Of a stretch of DNA of 64,000 bases, positions 53,734-61,641 are shown piece after piece. The stretch covers positions 20,172 to 84,171 of the forward strand of contig JAGGXR010000060.1 of assembly GCA_021162935.1 (NCBI GenBank), written 5' to 3'. Source of the stretch: Deltaproteobacteria bacterium (GTDB lineage Bacteria > Myxococcota_A > Polyangia > HGW-17 > SLPX01). Position numbers and translations under genes: made by a program. Position 1 is the first letter of the stretch, and every line of letters starts with the position of its first letter. A model generated the notes under the pieces. It ran no database searches. It saw only the letters and a program-made list of their open reading frames with translations, and was not told where the DNA came from.

Positions 53734-54867
53734 TCAGGGTTGGCGTGTGTTTTTTGGCGTGGCTTCCAGGAGACTCAGTTGGGGACTCGGTTTCGGTTCG
53801 TCCGTCTGATCGGCATCGGATGCTTCGGCCTCGCTGGGGTCGGGAAACTCGTTTGGACTGGAGGGCTCGATGGCGTCTCCGTGTCTGGGAGGCTTCCAGA
53901 AATAGCGGTCGTAGAGACGCTGGTATGTGCTCCATTCGCCTGGTTCCAGCTCCGTTGTCAGGGCGTTGAGCCAGGTCATGCGGCCATCGAGGATGTCTGC
54001 ATAATGCAGGGCCCATGCCTCAGCGGTCTTGGGCCGCTTGGGAGACCCGTATTCGAGTTGTCCGTGGTGGGACAGGACCAGGTGCTTGAGGTGCATCTCG
54101 ATGTCCGCTGGAAAGTCCTCTTGTTCGCGGATGGCATGGTCGATGACCTCATAGACCAGGGCCATGTGTCCCAGGAGTTTGCCCCGGTCCGTGTACTCGA
54201 ACGTGATCCCGCCGAGTTCCCAAATTTTTCCTAAGTCGTGGAGGATGCCACCGGCCATAAGGATGTCTCGGTCCATCATGCCCGGAAAGATCGCGTCGTA
54301 GTGGGTCCAGATACTGTCGAGCAGGCGACAGACCGACAGGGTGTGTTCCAACAGCCCGCCGGTCCATGCGTGATGGATGGTCTTGGCCGCCGGTGCCCGC
54401 AAGAGACCCTCTTTCACATCAGGGAGCGCCACGATGGTTTCGAGCAGACGCCGCAAGGGCGGCTTGTGGATCGAGGCGATGACTCCGGTCAGTTCTTCCA
54501 TCATTTCAGCGATAGGATGCCTGGACGTGGGTAGGAGTTCGGTGATGTCCACGTCCTCGGTCGGGATGCGCTTGACAGCAATCACGTTGAGTTGTCTGTG
54601 GTCCTGATACTTGATGACCCGCCCCTTGATTTCGATGACGTCCTGTGCCTCAAACAGGGTCGCCAGATTGTCTGCGTGGTCCCAGATCCTCGTTTCGATC
54701 TTGCCAGTGTGGTCCCCTAGAACCATGGACACGTAAGGTCGTCCGTTCTTCGCCATCAATAGATTCTTGCGCCAGACGAGGTACCGATCTCGGACGTCGT
54801 CGCCTGGTTGGAGGTCTGCGACCCATTGTCTTTCGCCGTGGTGAACCGCGTCGTTGCTGTGCGTCAT
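53734..54867 (-). CDS. OB-fold and HD-domain protein (YhaM-like 3'-5' exonuclease)
   Basis: 377 residues. An N-terminal OB fold (about 15-100: GDDVRDRYLVWRKN...IKGRVIKYQDHRQLNV) precedes an HD domain with HHAWTGGLLEHTLSVC and AGGILHDLGKIWEL, whose His-Asp pair binds the catalytic metal. This is the YhaM/Cbf1 order of 3'-5' exoribonucleases. The C-terminus has an acidic Pro/Ser tail. The ATG at 54867 has AGGA eight bases upstream; the longer open frame is unsupported. Convergent with the mutase gene. Confidence 0.85.
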   Translation of the reverse strand: MTHSNDAVHHGERQWVADLQPGDDVRDRYLVWRKNLLMAKNGRPYVSMVLGDHTGKIETRIWDHADNLATLFEAQDVIEIKGRVIKYQDHRQLNVIAVKRIPTEDVDITELLPTSRHPIAEMMEELTGVIASIHKPPLRRLLETIVALPDVKEGLLRAPAAKTIHHAWTGGLLEHTLSVCRLLDSIWTHYDAIFPGMMDRDILMAGGILHDLGKIWELGGITFEYTDRGKLLGHMALVYEVIDHAIREQEDFPADIEMHLKHLVLSHHGQLEYGSPKRPKTAEAWALHYADILDGRMTWLNALTTELEPGEWSTYQRLYDRYFWKPPRHGDAIEPSSPNEFPDPSEAEASDADQTDEPKPSPQLSLLEATPKNTRQP

Positions 54868-55086
54868 GGTGGTGTTCCTGCTGTCTGTCGCTCCGACCGC
54901 AATTGGCCATATCCTTGTCATGGGTACCAGAACTCGGGATGCGTGACAAAGGATTTGCAGGAAAGAGCGCATCTGGGCAGCCAGATTTTGGGTCTACCTG
55001 TTCATGCGTAGGTTTTGGAGCGGGATGTTCGGTTGGACCCGACCGGCAATTTTGCATCAAGAAAAGTCGTTTTCCAAAATTCTTGC

Positions 55087-55115
55087 TTGACAGCCATGGC
55101 TGCTGCAGGTAATTT
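55087..55115 (+). promoter_or_regulatory. promoter of the tRNA pair
   Basis: TTGACA (55087-55092), a 17-bp spacer and TAATTT (55110-55115), followed by a G+C-rich discriminator (gccgcccgg) about 14 bp before the first tRNA. The G+C-rich discriminator is typical of stringently controlled stable-RNA promoters. Confidence 0.6.
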
Positions 55116-55129
55116 GCCGCCCGGTCTGA

Positions 55130-55203
55130 GCGCCAGTAGCTCAGTTGGATAGAGCGTCGGACTTCGAATCCGCAGGTCGGGTGTTCGAGTCACCCCTGGC
55201 GCG
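55130..55203 (+). tRNA. tRNA-Arg (anticodon TCG)
   Basis: The cloverleaf folds with acceptor GCGCCAG/CTGGCGC, D arm GCTC/GAGC, anticodon loop CTTCGAA giving anticodon TCG for CGA codons, and T arm GGGTG/CACCC around TTCGAGT. G is the discriminator base. CCA is not encoded. Confidence 0.95.
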
Positions 55204-55227
55204 CTGATGGTTGATCATCGATGGTTT

Positions 55228-55300
55228 GGGCCCATAGCTCAATTGGCAGAGCAGCGGACTCTTAATCCGGAGGTTCCAGGTTCGATTCCTGGTGGGCTCA
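55228..55300 (+). tRNA. tRNA-Lys (anticodon CTT)
   Basis: Acceptor GGGCCCA/TGGGCTC (one G-T pair), D arm GCTC/GAGC, anticodon loop CTCTTAA giving anticodon CTT for AAG codons, T arm CCAGG/CCTGG around TTCGATT. A is the discriminator; CCA is not encoded. It is 24 bp after tRNA-Arg and shares its transcript. Confidence 0.95.
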
Positions 55301-55304
55301 TGAA

Positions 55305-55340
55305 GAAAAGGAGACGATATCGCCTCCTTTTCGTGTTTTT
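55305..55340 (+). terminator. intrinsic terminator of the tRNA operon
   Basis: GAAAAGGAG pairs with CTCCTTTTC around a CGATATCG core, then gtgttttt. It starts four bases after the tRNA-Lys end. Confidence 0.85.
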
Positions 55341-55390
55341 GGACGTTTTGGGCTTTGGGGGGAGTGCGTCAGTACCGGCGTGCAGCGGCG

Positions 55391-56578
55391 TTACTGCCGA
55401 CGTCTTGGTCGGTGGTGGTGCCTTCGTTTTCGAGGGCGTCGAGGCTTCGTGCGGCATCCCATGAAATCGAGACTGCGACAGGTTCGGCAGATGCGGCGCC
55501 GCGGCCTCATGGGCCCGGGAGTCGCGGGTTTGTCATTGAGCCCGATCCGTTCCACCGCCCAGATGTCGTCCGAGCACCAACCGGTCACATAAATCCAGTG
55601 GTCCGACGGATGGACCGCAAGTCCAGACCCCTTCCAGATGTCCAGCAGCAATGCCTTGGACTTCCACGTCCTGGTGTCTACGATACTCATGGAGTGCCCC
55701 GAGTAGTCCGCCGTGTAGACGAACCGGTCGTCGAAGGATACTGCCACGGTTTTCGGGGCGCGTCCTACTGAAACTCGGTGGAGGATACGGTCTGTGTTCG
55801 GGTCGATGGCCACGACCTGCGAGGTGCTCATCACCGTGACGTAGAGCATCTTGCCGTCGTGGCTGCAGGCCACGTGGCGCGGAAAACGGCCCACGTGGAT
55901 TTCGCGGATGACCTTGAAGGCGACTGGATCCACCACGGTCACCGTATTCGTGCCGTTGTTCGCCACGAACAGGTGTGGGGCCTGTCCGCAGAAGGCAAGG
56001 CCCCTCGGGTGGATCTGGTGGGTCGTCAGGTGCTGCTGCTGCCACGTCTTGGTGCTCACCCGGGAGATACCGCGTCCAGACCAGCGGCTCAGGTAGACCC
56101 AGGCACCGTCAGGCGAAACAGCGATGACCTTGGGGAAGCCGCCGATATGGATGGAGCGCAGCAGTTGCATGGTGACCGCGTCGAAGACCTGGAGGAGCGC
56201 GCCTATTTTGTTCGTAGAAAACAGGAGTTTGCCGTCCGGAGACAGGGCGGACTCGATGGAGTCGCCCTTGAGGTTGACCTTCTTGATGAGTTTGAGCGCT
56301 GGCACCTCGAACACGCTGATCGCATTCAAGAAGCGCCGGCCGTAGTTGGACACGTAAAGGTGTTTGCCGTCGGGTGAGATGCTTGCTCCCTTGGGCATGA
56401 TTCCGGTGGAAGCTGATCCCCAGATGACGAATCGCTGCCCTCCAATGGTGATACTGTCGCCGATGTGCCGGGCGTTCCTGGCGTTGGCTTCGGTTCCCGT
56501 GGTCGTCACGATCATGGCGGCCATAAGGGCCGCAAGAGCGGGGCTCCTCCCGGTTTTGTTGGTTCCATGTCGTGTCAC
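55391..56578 (-). CDS. secreted YVTN-type beta-propeller protein
   Basis: 395 residues with a signal peptide (ALAALMAAMIVTTTG, cleavage near ANA-RN). At least six blades are seen, each with a SPDGK..YVSN-like core: ISPDGKHLYVSN, LSPDGKLLFSTN, VSPDGAWVYLSR, HLFVANNGTNTVTVVD, SHDGKMLYVTV, and VSFDDRFVYTAD. The C-terminal 35 residues are very basic (RPRKRRHHHRPRRRQ), which may bind an acidic surface. The GTG at 56578 is chosen because AGGAGG lies nine bases upstream and it precedes the signal peptide. It is 44 bp after the HisD-like gene, so probably the last gene of that operon. Confidence 0.78.
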   Translation of the reverse strand: MTRHGTNKTGRSPALAALMAAMIVTTTGTEANARNARHIGDSITIGGQRFVIWGSASTGIMPKGASISPDGKHLYVSNYGRRFLNAISVFEVPALKLIKKVNLKGDSIESALSPDGKLLFSTNKIGALLQVFDAVTMQLLRSIHIGGFPKVIAVSPDGAWVYLSRWSGRGISRVSTKTWQQQHLTTHQIHPRGLAFCGQAPHLFVANNGTNTVTVVDPVAFKVIREIHVGRFPRHVACSHDGKMLYVTVMSTSQVVAIDPNTDRILHRVSVGRAPKTVAVSFDDRFVYTADYSGHSMSIVDTRTWKSKALLLDIWKGSGLAVHPSDHWIYVTGWCSDDIWAVERIGLNDKPATPGPMRPRRRICRTCRSLDFMGCRTKPRRPRKRRHHHRPRRRQ

Positions 56579-56622
56579 AGTATCTTGCCTCCTGCTGGGT
56601 CTGGTGGTTGGACGTCCCGGAA

Positions 56623-57780
56623 TCAAAAAACATCAGGTGGTCCTTGGAGCATAGCGGCTCGCTGCGACCAGACACGACCCTCAGCCGCAGCCAGACGGGA
56701 TGCACGCGGGGCCAGCGTTGCGTGTCGTTCCGCGGTCAGATGGGCCGTCGTCCGTCCGAAGAGCATTCCCGCTGGTTCGTCCCGCCCAAGGAGGGTGATG
56801 GGCGTTGCGCCGCATTCGTCGAGGGACGGCGGTGCGTGGGGTCCCACGTGGACGATGCGGGTGCTCCTGGCCAGGGGAATCCATGCGTCTGGTTGTGCAG
56901 CCAGGAGCCAGATCCGGTCCGGTCGCTGCCGGGATGCCAGGTCGCAGGCCTCGGTCATGCTGTCTGACGACAGAAGGTAGATGGTGGCGTCCAGGTCTGC
57001 ATCGGCCGCCTTGAGCCGGCTTCGAACGGCGGACAGGAGTTTTTTGTTCGGGGTGACGAGACCCCGTCGTCCATGGGGCTGTCGTTCGCAGTGGCCCAGC
57101 AGTTCCATGGTCACCTGGTCGGCGGCCGCCTCTCCTTCGCAGAGGACCATGAGGTCGTCGGTGCCGGTCAGGAGCACCGATGTGCGTTGTTGGTCCCACA
57201 GCAGGGCGGCCAGGGCGAGCGACCGGCTGGAATAGGGTGCTACGACCATGTCGCATAGGGGCAGGCCGGCTCCAAGGCCGGCGGCAGCAAGGGCCGCCTC
57301 CGCGTCGCCCGTGACCACGTCCGTGAGTTCGGCCATGTAGGTGGCAGCGAGCGTCACGGGGTTCGTTGAAGGATGCAAGACGGCGAGTCGCTGCGGCACC
57401 TCTGCCAGAGCAGCAGGGATGGCGCAAGAGAGTAGGGTGCTCGTTGCAGGTAAGGGAGGTGCCCCGGTGATGACCGCCAGTCGTTGGAGCGCTGTGGTAT
57501 GGGTCGTCAGGGTCCAGCCGGGCAATGGGCGCACTGTCCAGTTCTTCTGGGACGCCAGATGTTTGCGCTCCCGATGGCCCAGTTGTTTGCATGTGGTTTC
57601 GAGGGCCACGAAGTCGGCACGACCGATGCGCCGAAGACTGGCCGCCGAGGTTTCTTCACCGATGACCTCGAATTTGGCAGGCCGGCGGCGGATGCGTCCC
57701 AGGAGTTTGGTCGCCGTTGCGAGTGCTGCTTGGGTCGGGATTCGGCTCGTTCGGGCCGGAATGGTGCGGACCAGTTTCAC
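56623..57780 (-). CDS. HisD (histidinol dehydrogenase)-like protein with degenerate active site
   Basis: 385 residues that follow the HisD fold: GAPPLPATSTLLSCAIPAAL corresponds to the HisD LPSTVLMTAVPA segment, and TSVLLTGTDDLMVLCEGEAA with MELLGHCERQPHG corresponds to the AGPSEVLVIAD and LLSQAEHG segments. However, the zinc ligands Gln and His of the latter are replaced by His230 and Arg233, the catalytic Glu-His of APEHL by Asp-Arg (RPDRI, 286-290), and the C-terminal zinc His is not found. About 45 residues are missing relative to HisD (about 430 aa). It is probably not an active histidinol dehydrogenase. The GTG start overlaps the preceding stop as GTGA, with AGGAGGAG upstream. Confidence 0.72.
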   Translation of the reverse strand: MKLVRTIPARTSRIPTQAALATATKLLGRIRRRPAKFEVIGEETSAASLRRIGRADFVALETTCKQLGHRERKHLASQKNWTVRPLPGWTLTTHTTALQRLAVITGAPPLPATSTLLSCAIPAALAEVPQRLAVLHPSTNPVTLAATYMAELTDVVTGDAEAALAAAGLGAGLPLCDMVVAPYSSRSLALAALLWDQQRTSVLLTGTDDLMVLCEGEAAADQVTMELLGHCERQPHGRRGLVTPNKKLLSAVRSRLKAADADLDATIYLLSSDSMTEACDLASRQRPDRIWLLAAQPDAWIPLARSTRIVHVGPHAPPSLDECGATPITLLGRDEPAGMLFGRTTAHLTAERHATLAPRASRLAAAEGRVWSQRAAMLQGPPDVF

Positions 57781-58985
57781 TGTCTCCTCCTACCGGCGCG
57801 TCCCCTGAGTTCTTTGAGCACGGACGACCAGGACACTTTGTTGCGGACCAGATTGACCATGACGAAGTAAAGGAGATCCGCCGTGCGACTGATGATCTGG
57901 TCGTGGGTCACGGCCTGCGCCAGTTCCTTGGCGCGTGTCAGGATTTGGTCCGTGACCCCTTCTCGACTCACGAGCACCTGTTGGGTGTAGGACTGGGAAT
58001 CACCCTTGCCCTGTCGAGACACGATCACGGCTTCGAGGGTTTCGATGGAAAAGGATCGTTCTCCGAAACAGGAGTATTCTCCGGTGTGGCAGACCGGTCC
58101 GGTGCTGTCCACTTGGTAGAGCAGGACCTTGCGCCGTCGATCCGCGATAGCGGTTCGGATCGAGATGGGGTTCCCTTTGGGTGTCTCTTTGATGGTGACG
58201 TCCCCCTTTGATGCGCTCCAAAACGAAGTCAGTCCGCTGTCCAGGCTCGTCTTGACGGCATTCTTGTTGCTGTAGAACAGAGCGAGGACCTGACGGTTAC
58301 GGTCCTGGAGAATCGTGGGGATCAATCCATTGCCGGACTCGAAGTCCATCAGGTTCGTGTACAAGTCGGAGATGTCGATGTTCGAGTTCTGGTCGATGGT
58401 CAGCAGACAATCTATCCCGGAGCGGTCGAGCGCTTCGACGTCTTCGGCCGAAGTGGTCATGGCGGCGGCGATCACCGGCAGCCCCACCTGAGCGTTCAGG
58501 GAGCGGAAACCATCGATGTCCGAATCACCGAACCCATACACGAGTCCCGAGCAGCTTTTGTGAAAAACTGCGGTCGCCTCGACGAGGTTCGTGTTGTCGG
58601 CCAGTCTCCATTCATCGATGCCGAAGGGGGCCGGTCTGTCGTCTACGGCTACCAGAATGCGCTGTCGTGGAAAGTGTGCGAGTATGCCCGGGTTCACCCG
58701 AGGCCCGACGATGAGACGAACGGCTCCGGCGCGAAGGTATCGGTCCGCCTGGTTGACCGTGGTCACGCCTCCGGCCACGATGGCTTCGACTTCCCCGCAG
58801 ATTTTGTTGACCAGGTCGCTGTTGTCTCCTTGGCCCATGGCCGCATCGCGATCGAGGATCACCACGGTTCCGTATCGATACAAACGTCTACTCAGGTCCA
58901 CCGGATTCTCCGGAATGACCTGCACGCCCGCTGTGTTGACCTGGACCGCCTTGCCTGTCTGGAGTTGAATCGTGGGGAAAAACAT
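57777..58985 (-). CDS. HisA-HisI-HisE-like fusion protein with degenerate active sites
   Basis: 402 residues with three histidine-pathway modules. HisA-like barrel (1-205): FFPTIQLQTGKAVQ, AGGVTTVNQADRYLRAGAVRLIVG. HisI-like (218-310): GLIPTILQDRNRQVLALFYSNKN, FWSASKG, GPVCHTGEYSCF. HisE-like (314-396): SIETLEAVI, SYTQQVL, TADLLYFVMVNLV, SWSSVLKELR. Key residues differ: the HisA base Asp is Gln7, the HisI DCDxD metal site is ADRRR (281-285) although Cys299 and Cys306 remain, and the HisE acidic metal cluster is LTRAKELAQ. Substrate turnover is doubtful. The ATG at 58985 fits the start of HisA proteins and has GAGG five bases upstream; an ATG at 59039 has no SD. Confidence 0.72.
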   Translation of the reverse strand: MFFPTIQLQTGKAVQVNTAGVQVIPENPVDLSRRLYRYGTVVILDRDAAMGQGDNSDLVNKICGEVEAIVAGGVTTVNQADRYLRAGAVRLIVGPRVNPGILAHFPRQRILVAVDDRPAPFGIDEWRLADNTNLVEATAVFHKSCSGLVYGFGDSDIDGFRSLNAQVGLPVIAAAMTTSAEDVEALDRSGIDCLLTIDQNSNIDISDLYTNLMDFESGNGLIPTILQDRNRQVLALFYSNKNAVKTSLDSGLTSFWSASKGDVTIKETPKGNPISIRTAIADRRRKVLLYQVDSTGPVCHTGEYSCFGERSFSIETLEAVIVSRQGKGDSQSYTQQVLVSREGVTDQILTRAKELAQAVTHDQIISRTADLLYFVMVNLVRNKVSWSSVLKELRGRAGRRRQ

Positions 58986-59181
58986 GACCACCTCATTGCC
59001 CGTCGCGATTGGGAGCACAGACTCGGATGTCGGGTCCATGCTGCGTTTTTACCTGGCTCATTGGCCGATGTGGCCCACTTTTCCATCCGGCACGGGGCGC
59101 CTTTGCTTGGGTTCCTACGCCGGTCACACTCACCTGGCTGCGTCGTGTCCCGCCACCGCCGATCCCTCTGCGGCAGCTTTT

Positions 59182-60270
59182 TTACAAGCTCGATAGGCAG
59201 CAGCGTGTGCCGTAGTAGGCCGGACTGCCGCCTCCTCCTTGGGCCCTGCACGATGTTTTGCTGCCGGACAATGCCGCGCTGCCCCCCATCAAGACGCCGT
59301 CGGCCACCCATTCCGCCACGTTGCCGCTCATGTCAAACATGCCTTCAGGCGACCGGCACGATGGTCGCGCACCACTCGGTTGGACGTTGGAGGGCCCCAC
59401 CTGTGGCAGACTCGTCACGCACTTCGTCGGGTCGTAGCGTCGTCCGTATGGATATTTGTGTCTGTGTCGTCCCCCACAGGCCCTCCGCCATTCGGCGGCG
59501 GTGCACAGCCGTTTTCCCTGCTGTGCGCAGATCCTGTGTGCTTGGTTGTTATCTGCTACGGTGGTGGGTACGGTCCCTTTCTTGTTGGGGAACTCATACA
59601 GGTCGATGCAGAAGCCTCGCTTGCGACCGTTCGAGATCCAGACCATCCCAAGATGACATTGTCCAGGCGGTAGGGCGAGACGATTCTTTGCGAGTTCCTT
59701 ACGGAGTCGCACCAGTTTGATTTTCTGGGCCGTTTTTTTCCTCGCCAGTCGAGTCGAACGGATTTTCCAGGCAGCGAGGCCGCCGGCAACGGCAGCAAGG
59801 CCGATGAAGCTGACCGAAAGGGCCCAGAAGAGCGTACGCAGGTTATGGCGGCTGTGTGCCGGTTTGGCCTGAGCGAACTGGGCGGGGATCGTGATGCGTT
59901 GCGTTCGTTCGAATTCTCTGGCCGAAGGAGACGGACTCTGCGGCCCCCTCGGGCGAATTGGCCGAACAAACAGAGACGTGTCTCGTTCATCGGGCGCCGG
60001 CAGGGCATGCACGCCTCCGATACTGTCTTCGGGGATGCTGTCGTCTCTAAAGGCGAGCGAGGCGTCGACCTCACCCGATGCCCGCACCGGTCTGTTCTTC
60101 ATGGCTTCGGGATCGGGGATATCCGGCCTTTTCGGCCCACGCCCAGGCGGATGCGGACCGGCCACGAAACCAGCGGACCGGTTGGAGTAGGCTCGATTCG
60201 TGGCTGTCAGCGATTGGCTATCGCCTTGTTGGTCACCGTGTTTCGTCATCACCTCGCCACGTTCCGCCAT
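59182..60270 (-). CDS. membrane-anchored formylglycine-generating-enzyme (SUMF1)-like protein
   Basis: 362 residues. A long, Pro/Arg/Ser-rich cytoplasmic part (1-145) is followed by one membrane helix (WALSVSFIGLAAVAGGLAAW), a basic coiled segment and an extracytoplasmic SUMF1-type domain: GFCIDLYEFPNK, QGKRLCTAAEWRRACGG, KYPYG, MFDMSGNVAEWV and YGTRCC. Ten or more cysteines in this domain suggest disulfides. No sulfatase is encoded nearby, and such domains are often used for binding or other oxidation in Myxococcota. AAGGCGG lies nine bases before the ATG. It is 196 bp upstream of the His-like pair. Confidence 0.75.
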   Translation of the reverse strand: MAERGEVMTKHGDQQGDSQSLTATNRAYSNRSAGFVAGPHPPGRGPKRPDIPDPEAMKNRPVRASGEVDASLAFRDDSIPEDSIGGVHALPAPDERDTSLFVRPIRPRGPQSPSPSAREFERTQRITIPAQFAQAKPAHSRHNLRTLFWALSVSFIGLAAVAGGLAAWKIRSTRLARKKTAQKIKLVRLRKELAKNRLALPPGQCHLGMVWISNGRKRGFCIDLYEFPNKKGTVPTTVADNNQAHRICAQQGKRLCTAAEWRRACGGRHRHKYPYGRRYDPTKCVTSLPQVGPSNVQPSGARPSCRSPEGMFDMSGNVAEWVADGVLMGGSAALSGSKTSCRAQGGGGSPAYYGTRCCLSSL

Positions 60271-60506
60271 GTTCTAGCACCGCCTTGCCTCGCTCTGGCA
60301 CGCCTTGCCACGTCTCGTCTCCAAGGGTTTTTTGGCGAGTGCAGCGGCTTGCAAGGGGGTGCAGATCGCACATGCGCAAAAACTTAGCATCGAAGGGCGG
60401 GAAAGACAACTGCAACAGCATTGGTCAAAAAAGTCCGTTTTTCCTTGAGTCGCTGAAAAAACTGGTGCTATGCAAGACGCACATCGTGATTGTCCGCGAC
60501 ACTGAA

Positions 60507-60665
60507 GGAGGCTGGTCAAAATAAGGTTGCCAATTTGGGGCGTCGAGGCGCCCGTCTGGCACGAAGCGACGAGGGCGCGCACCGGGTTGTACGCAACCGA
60601 GGAGCAACAAAGCCAGGATGGATGAATCGGCGTTCCAGATGGCAGATTTATTCTAATCAGCCTCC
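60507..60665 (+). mobile_element. 159-bp MITE-like element, copy 1
   Basis: Bounded by imperfect terminal inverted repeats: GGAGGCTGGTCAAAATAA at the left, and at the right a sequence whose complement reads GGAGGCTGATTAGAATAA. It matches copy 2 at 61464-61622 without gaps, with 17 differences by my count. An internal hairpin GGTTG-TACG-CAACC is present. Flanking triplets are GAA and TAA, nearly a target duplication. No transposase is encoded, so it would be moved in trans. Confidence 0.75.
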
Positions 60666-60734
60666 TAACCAGTGGTCGGGGGCGCAAGAATGGCGACGGG
60701 AACGTCAAGGACTCAAAGAGGGAAGGACAGAACG

Positions 60735-61223
60735 GTGACAAAGGCAATGCATTCCGGAAAAACGGCGAGGGGGAGCGCGTCGTCGGCTGTGAAGGCGACG
60801 ACGGCGGGTCGTGGGCACGGAACCGGCCCGGACGCAGGACTGAAGGAAAACGAAGATCGGGATGACGGGATCGATCGGCGCATGGCCGAACGCGTGGCAG
60901 TGGATTGGAACGTGGACTATTCGTCTGATGAAACGTTCCTGTTCGCCAGCAGCGCAAGCATTTCGAATCTGAGTGCTCTTGGAATTTTTGTTGAAACCAA
61001 GGAGCCTTCGGAGGTGGGCACGAAACTCAATTTGAAGTTCGTCCCGCCCGACGCCGAGGAGCCCTTTGCGTTCGAAGGTGAAGTCGTTTGGGTGAATCCG
61101 TTTCGCCCCGATGGTAGTAATTTGAATCCGGGCATGGGCATCCGGTTCGTAGACCTGACCATCGAACAGCGGCAGCGGCTCGTGGATCTCGTCCGACGGA
61201 TCGCGTTTCTGCCGTCGGACTAG
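60735..61223 (+). CDS. PilZ-domain protein (Myxococcus TIGR02266-like)
   Basis: 162 residues: about 45 low-complexity residues and a PilZ domain. The c-di-GMP-binding pattern RxxxR is Arg49 and Arg53 (RRMAERV), and the second motif is NLSALG (78-83). Strands FEGEVVWVNPF and PGMGIRFVDL match the TIGR02266 type found in Myxococcota. It probably couples c-di-GMP to motility or envelope output. The GTG at 60735 is chosen because AAGGA lies seven bases upstream; upstream ATG and GTG codons lack an SD. It starts 69 bp after a MITE-like copy. Confidence 0.8.
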   Translation: MTKAMHSGKTARGSASSAVKATTAGRGHGTGPDAGLKENEDRDDGIDRRMAERVAVDWNVDYSSDETFLFASSASISNLSALGIFVETKEPSEVGTKLNLKFVPPDAEEPFAFEGEVVWVNPFRPDGSNLNPGMGIRFVDLTIEQRQRLVDLVRRIAFLPSD

Positions 61224-61463
61224 AGGTGTTCGGGACGGATGGTTCGGGATGGACGCTTCCGGTCGACGGTGCGGTTGGTCCACTTCGTCTGGATCTGGTT
61301 GGTCGGTTTGCCGCCCGGTCCATCATGACTGGGTTGGACCCACGGTTGGGTCGATAGAGTTGATTTTGACCGAAGGGCACGACGGTTTGGACCGTCGTTG
61401 CGTGAGTTGGGTTCGAAACGGTTTCGAAAATGGCGGCTGGTCGATGTCCGCCGTCAGGACTAA

Positions 61464-61622
61464 GGAGGCTGTTCAAAATAGGGTTGCCGAATTGGGGTGT
61501 CGAGGCGCCCGTCTGGCACGAAGCGACGAGGGCGCGTATCGGGTGGTACGCAACCGAGGAGCGACCAAGCCAGGCGGGATGGATCGACGTTCCAGATGGC
61601 AGATTTATTCTGACCAGCCACC
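61464..61622 (+). mobile_element. 159-bp MITE-like element, copy 2
   Basis: Same length and orientation as copy 1. Left end GGAGGCTGTTCAAAATAG, right end with complement GGTGGCTGGTCAGAATAA. It is flanked by TAA on both sides (61461-61463 and 61623-61625), a plausible 3-bp target duplication as made by some IS5-group transposases. It lies immediately upstream of the serC SD, so it forms the serC 5' region. Confidence 0.8.
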
Positions 61623-61641
61623 TAAAGTAGGAGGCATGATC

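Noticed and set aside
55207..55464. Open frame of 85 codons starting near tRNA-Lys
   Set aside because: It runs through the tRNA and its terminator, and overlaps the propeller gene.
60490..60738. Open frame running through MITE copy 1, with a similar frame through copy 2
   Set aside because: The frame is open in both copies, but substitutions are not concentrated at silent positions (6 silent against 8 codons with amino-acid changes), so protein-level selection is not indicated.
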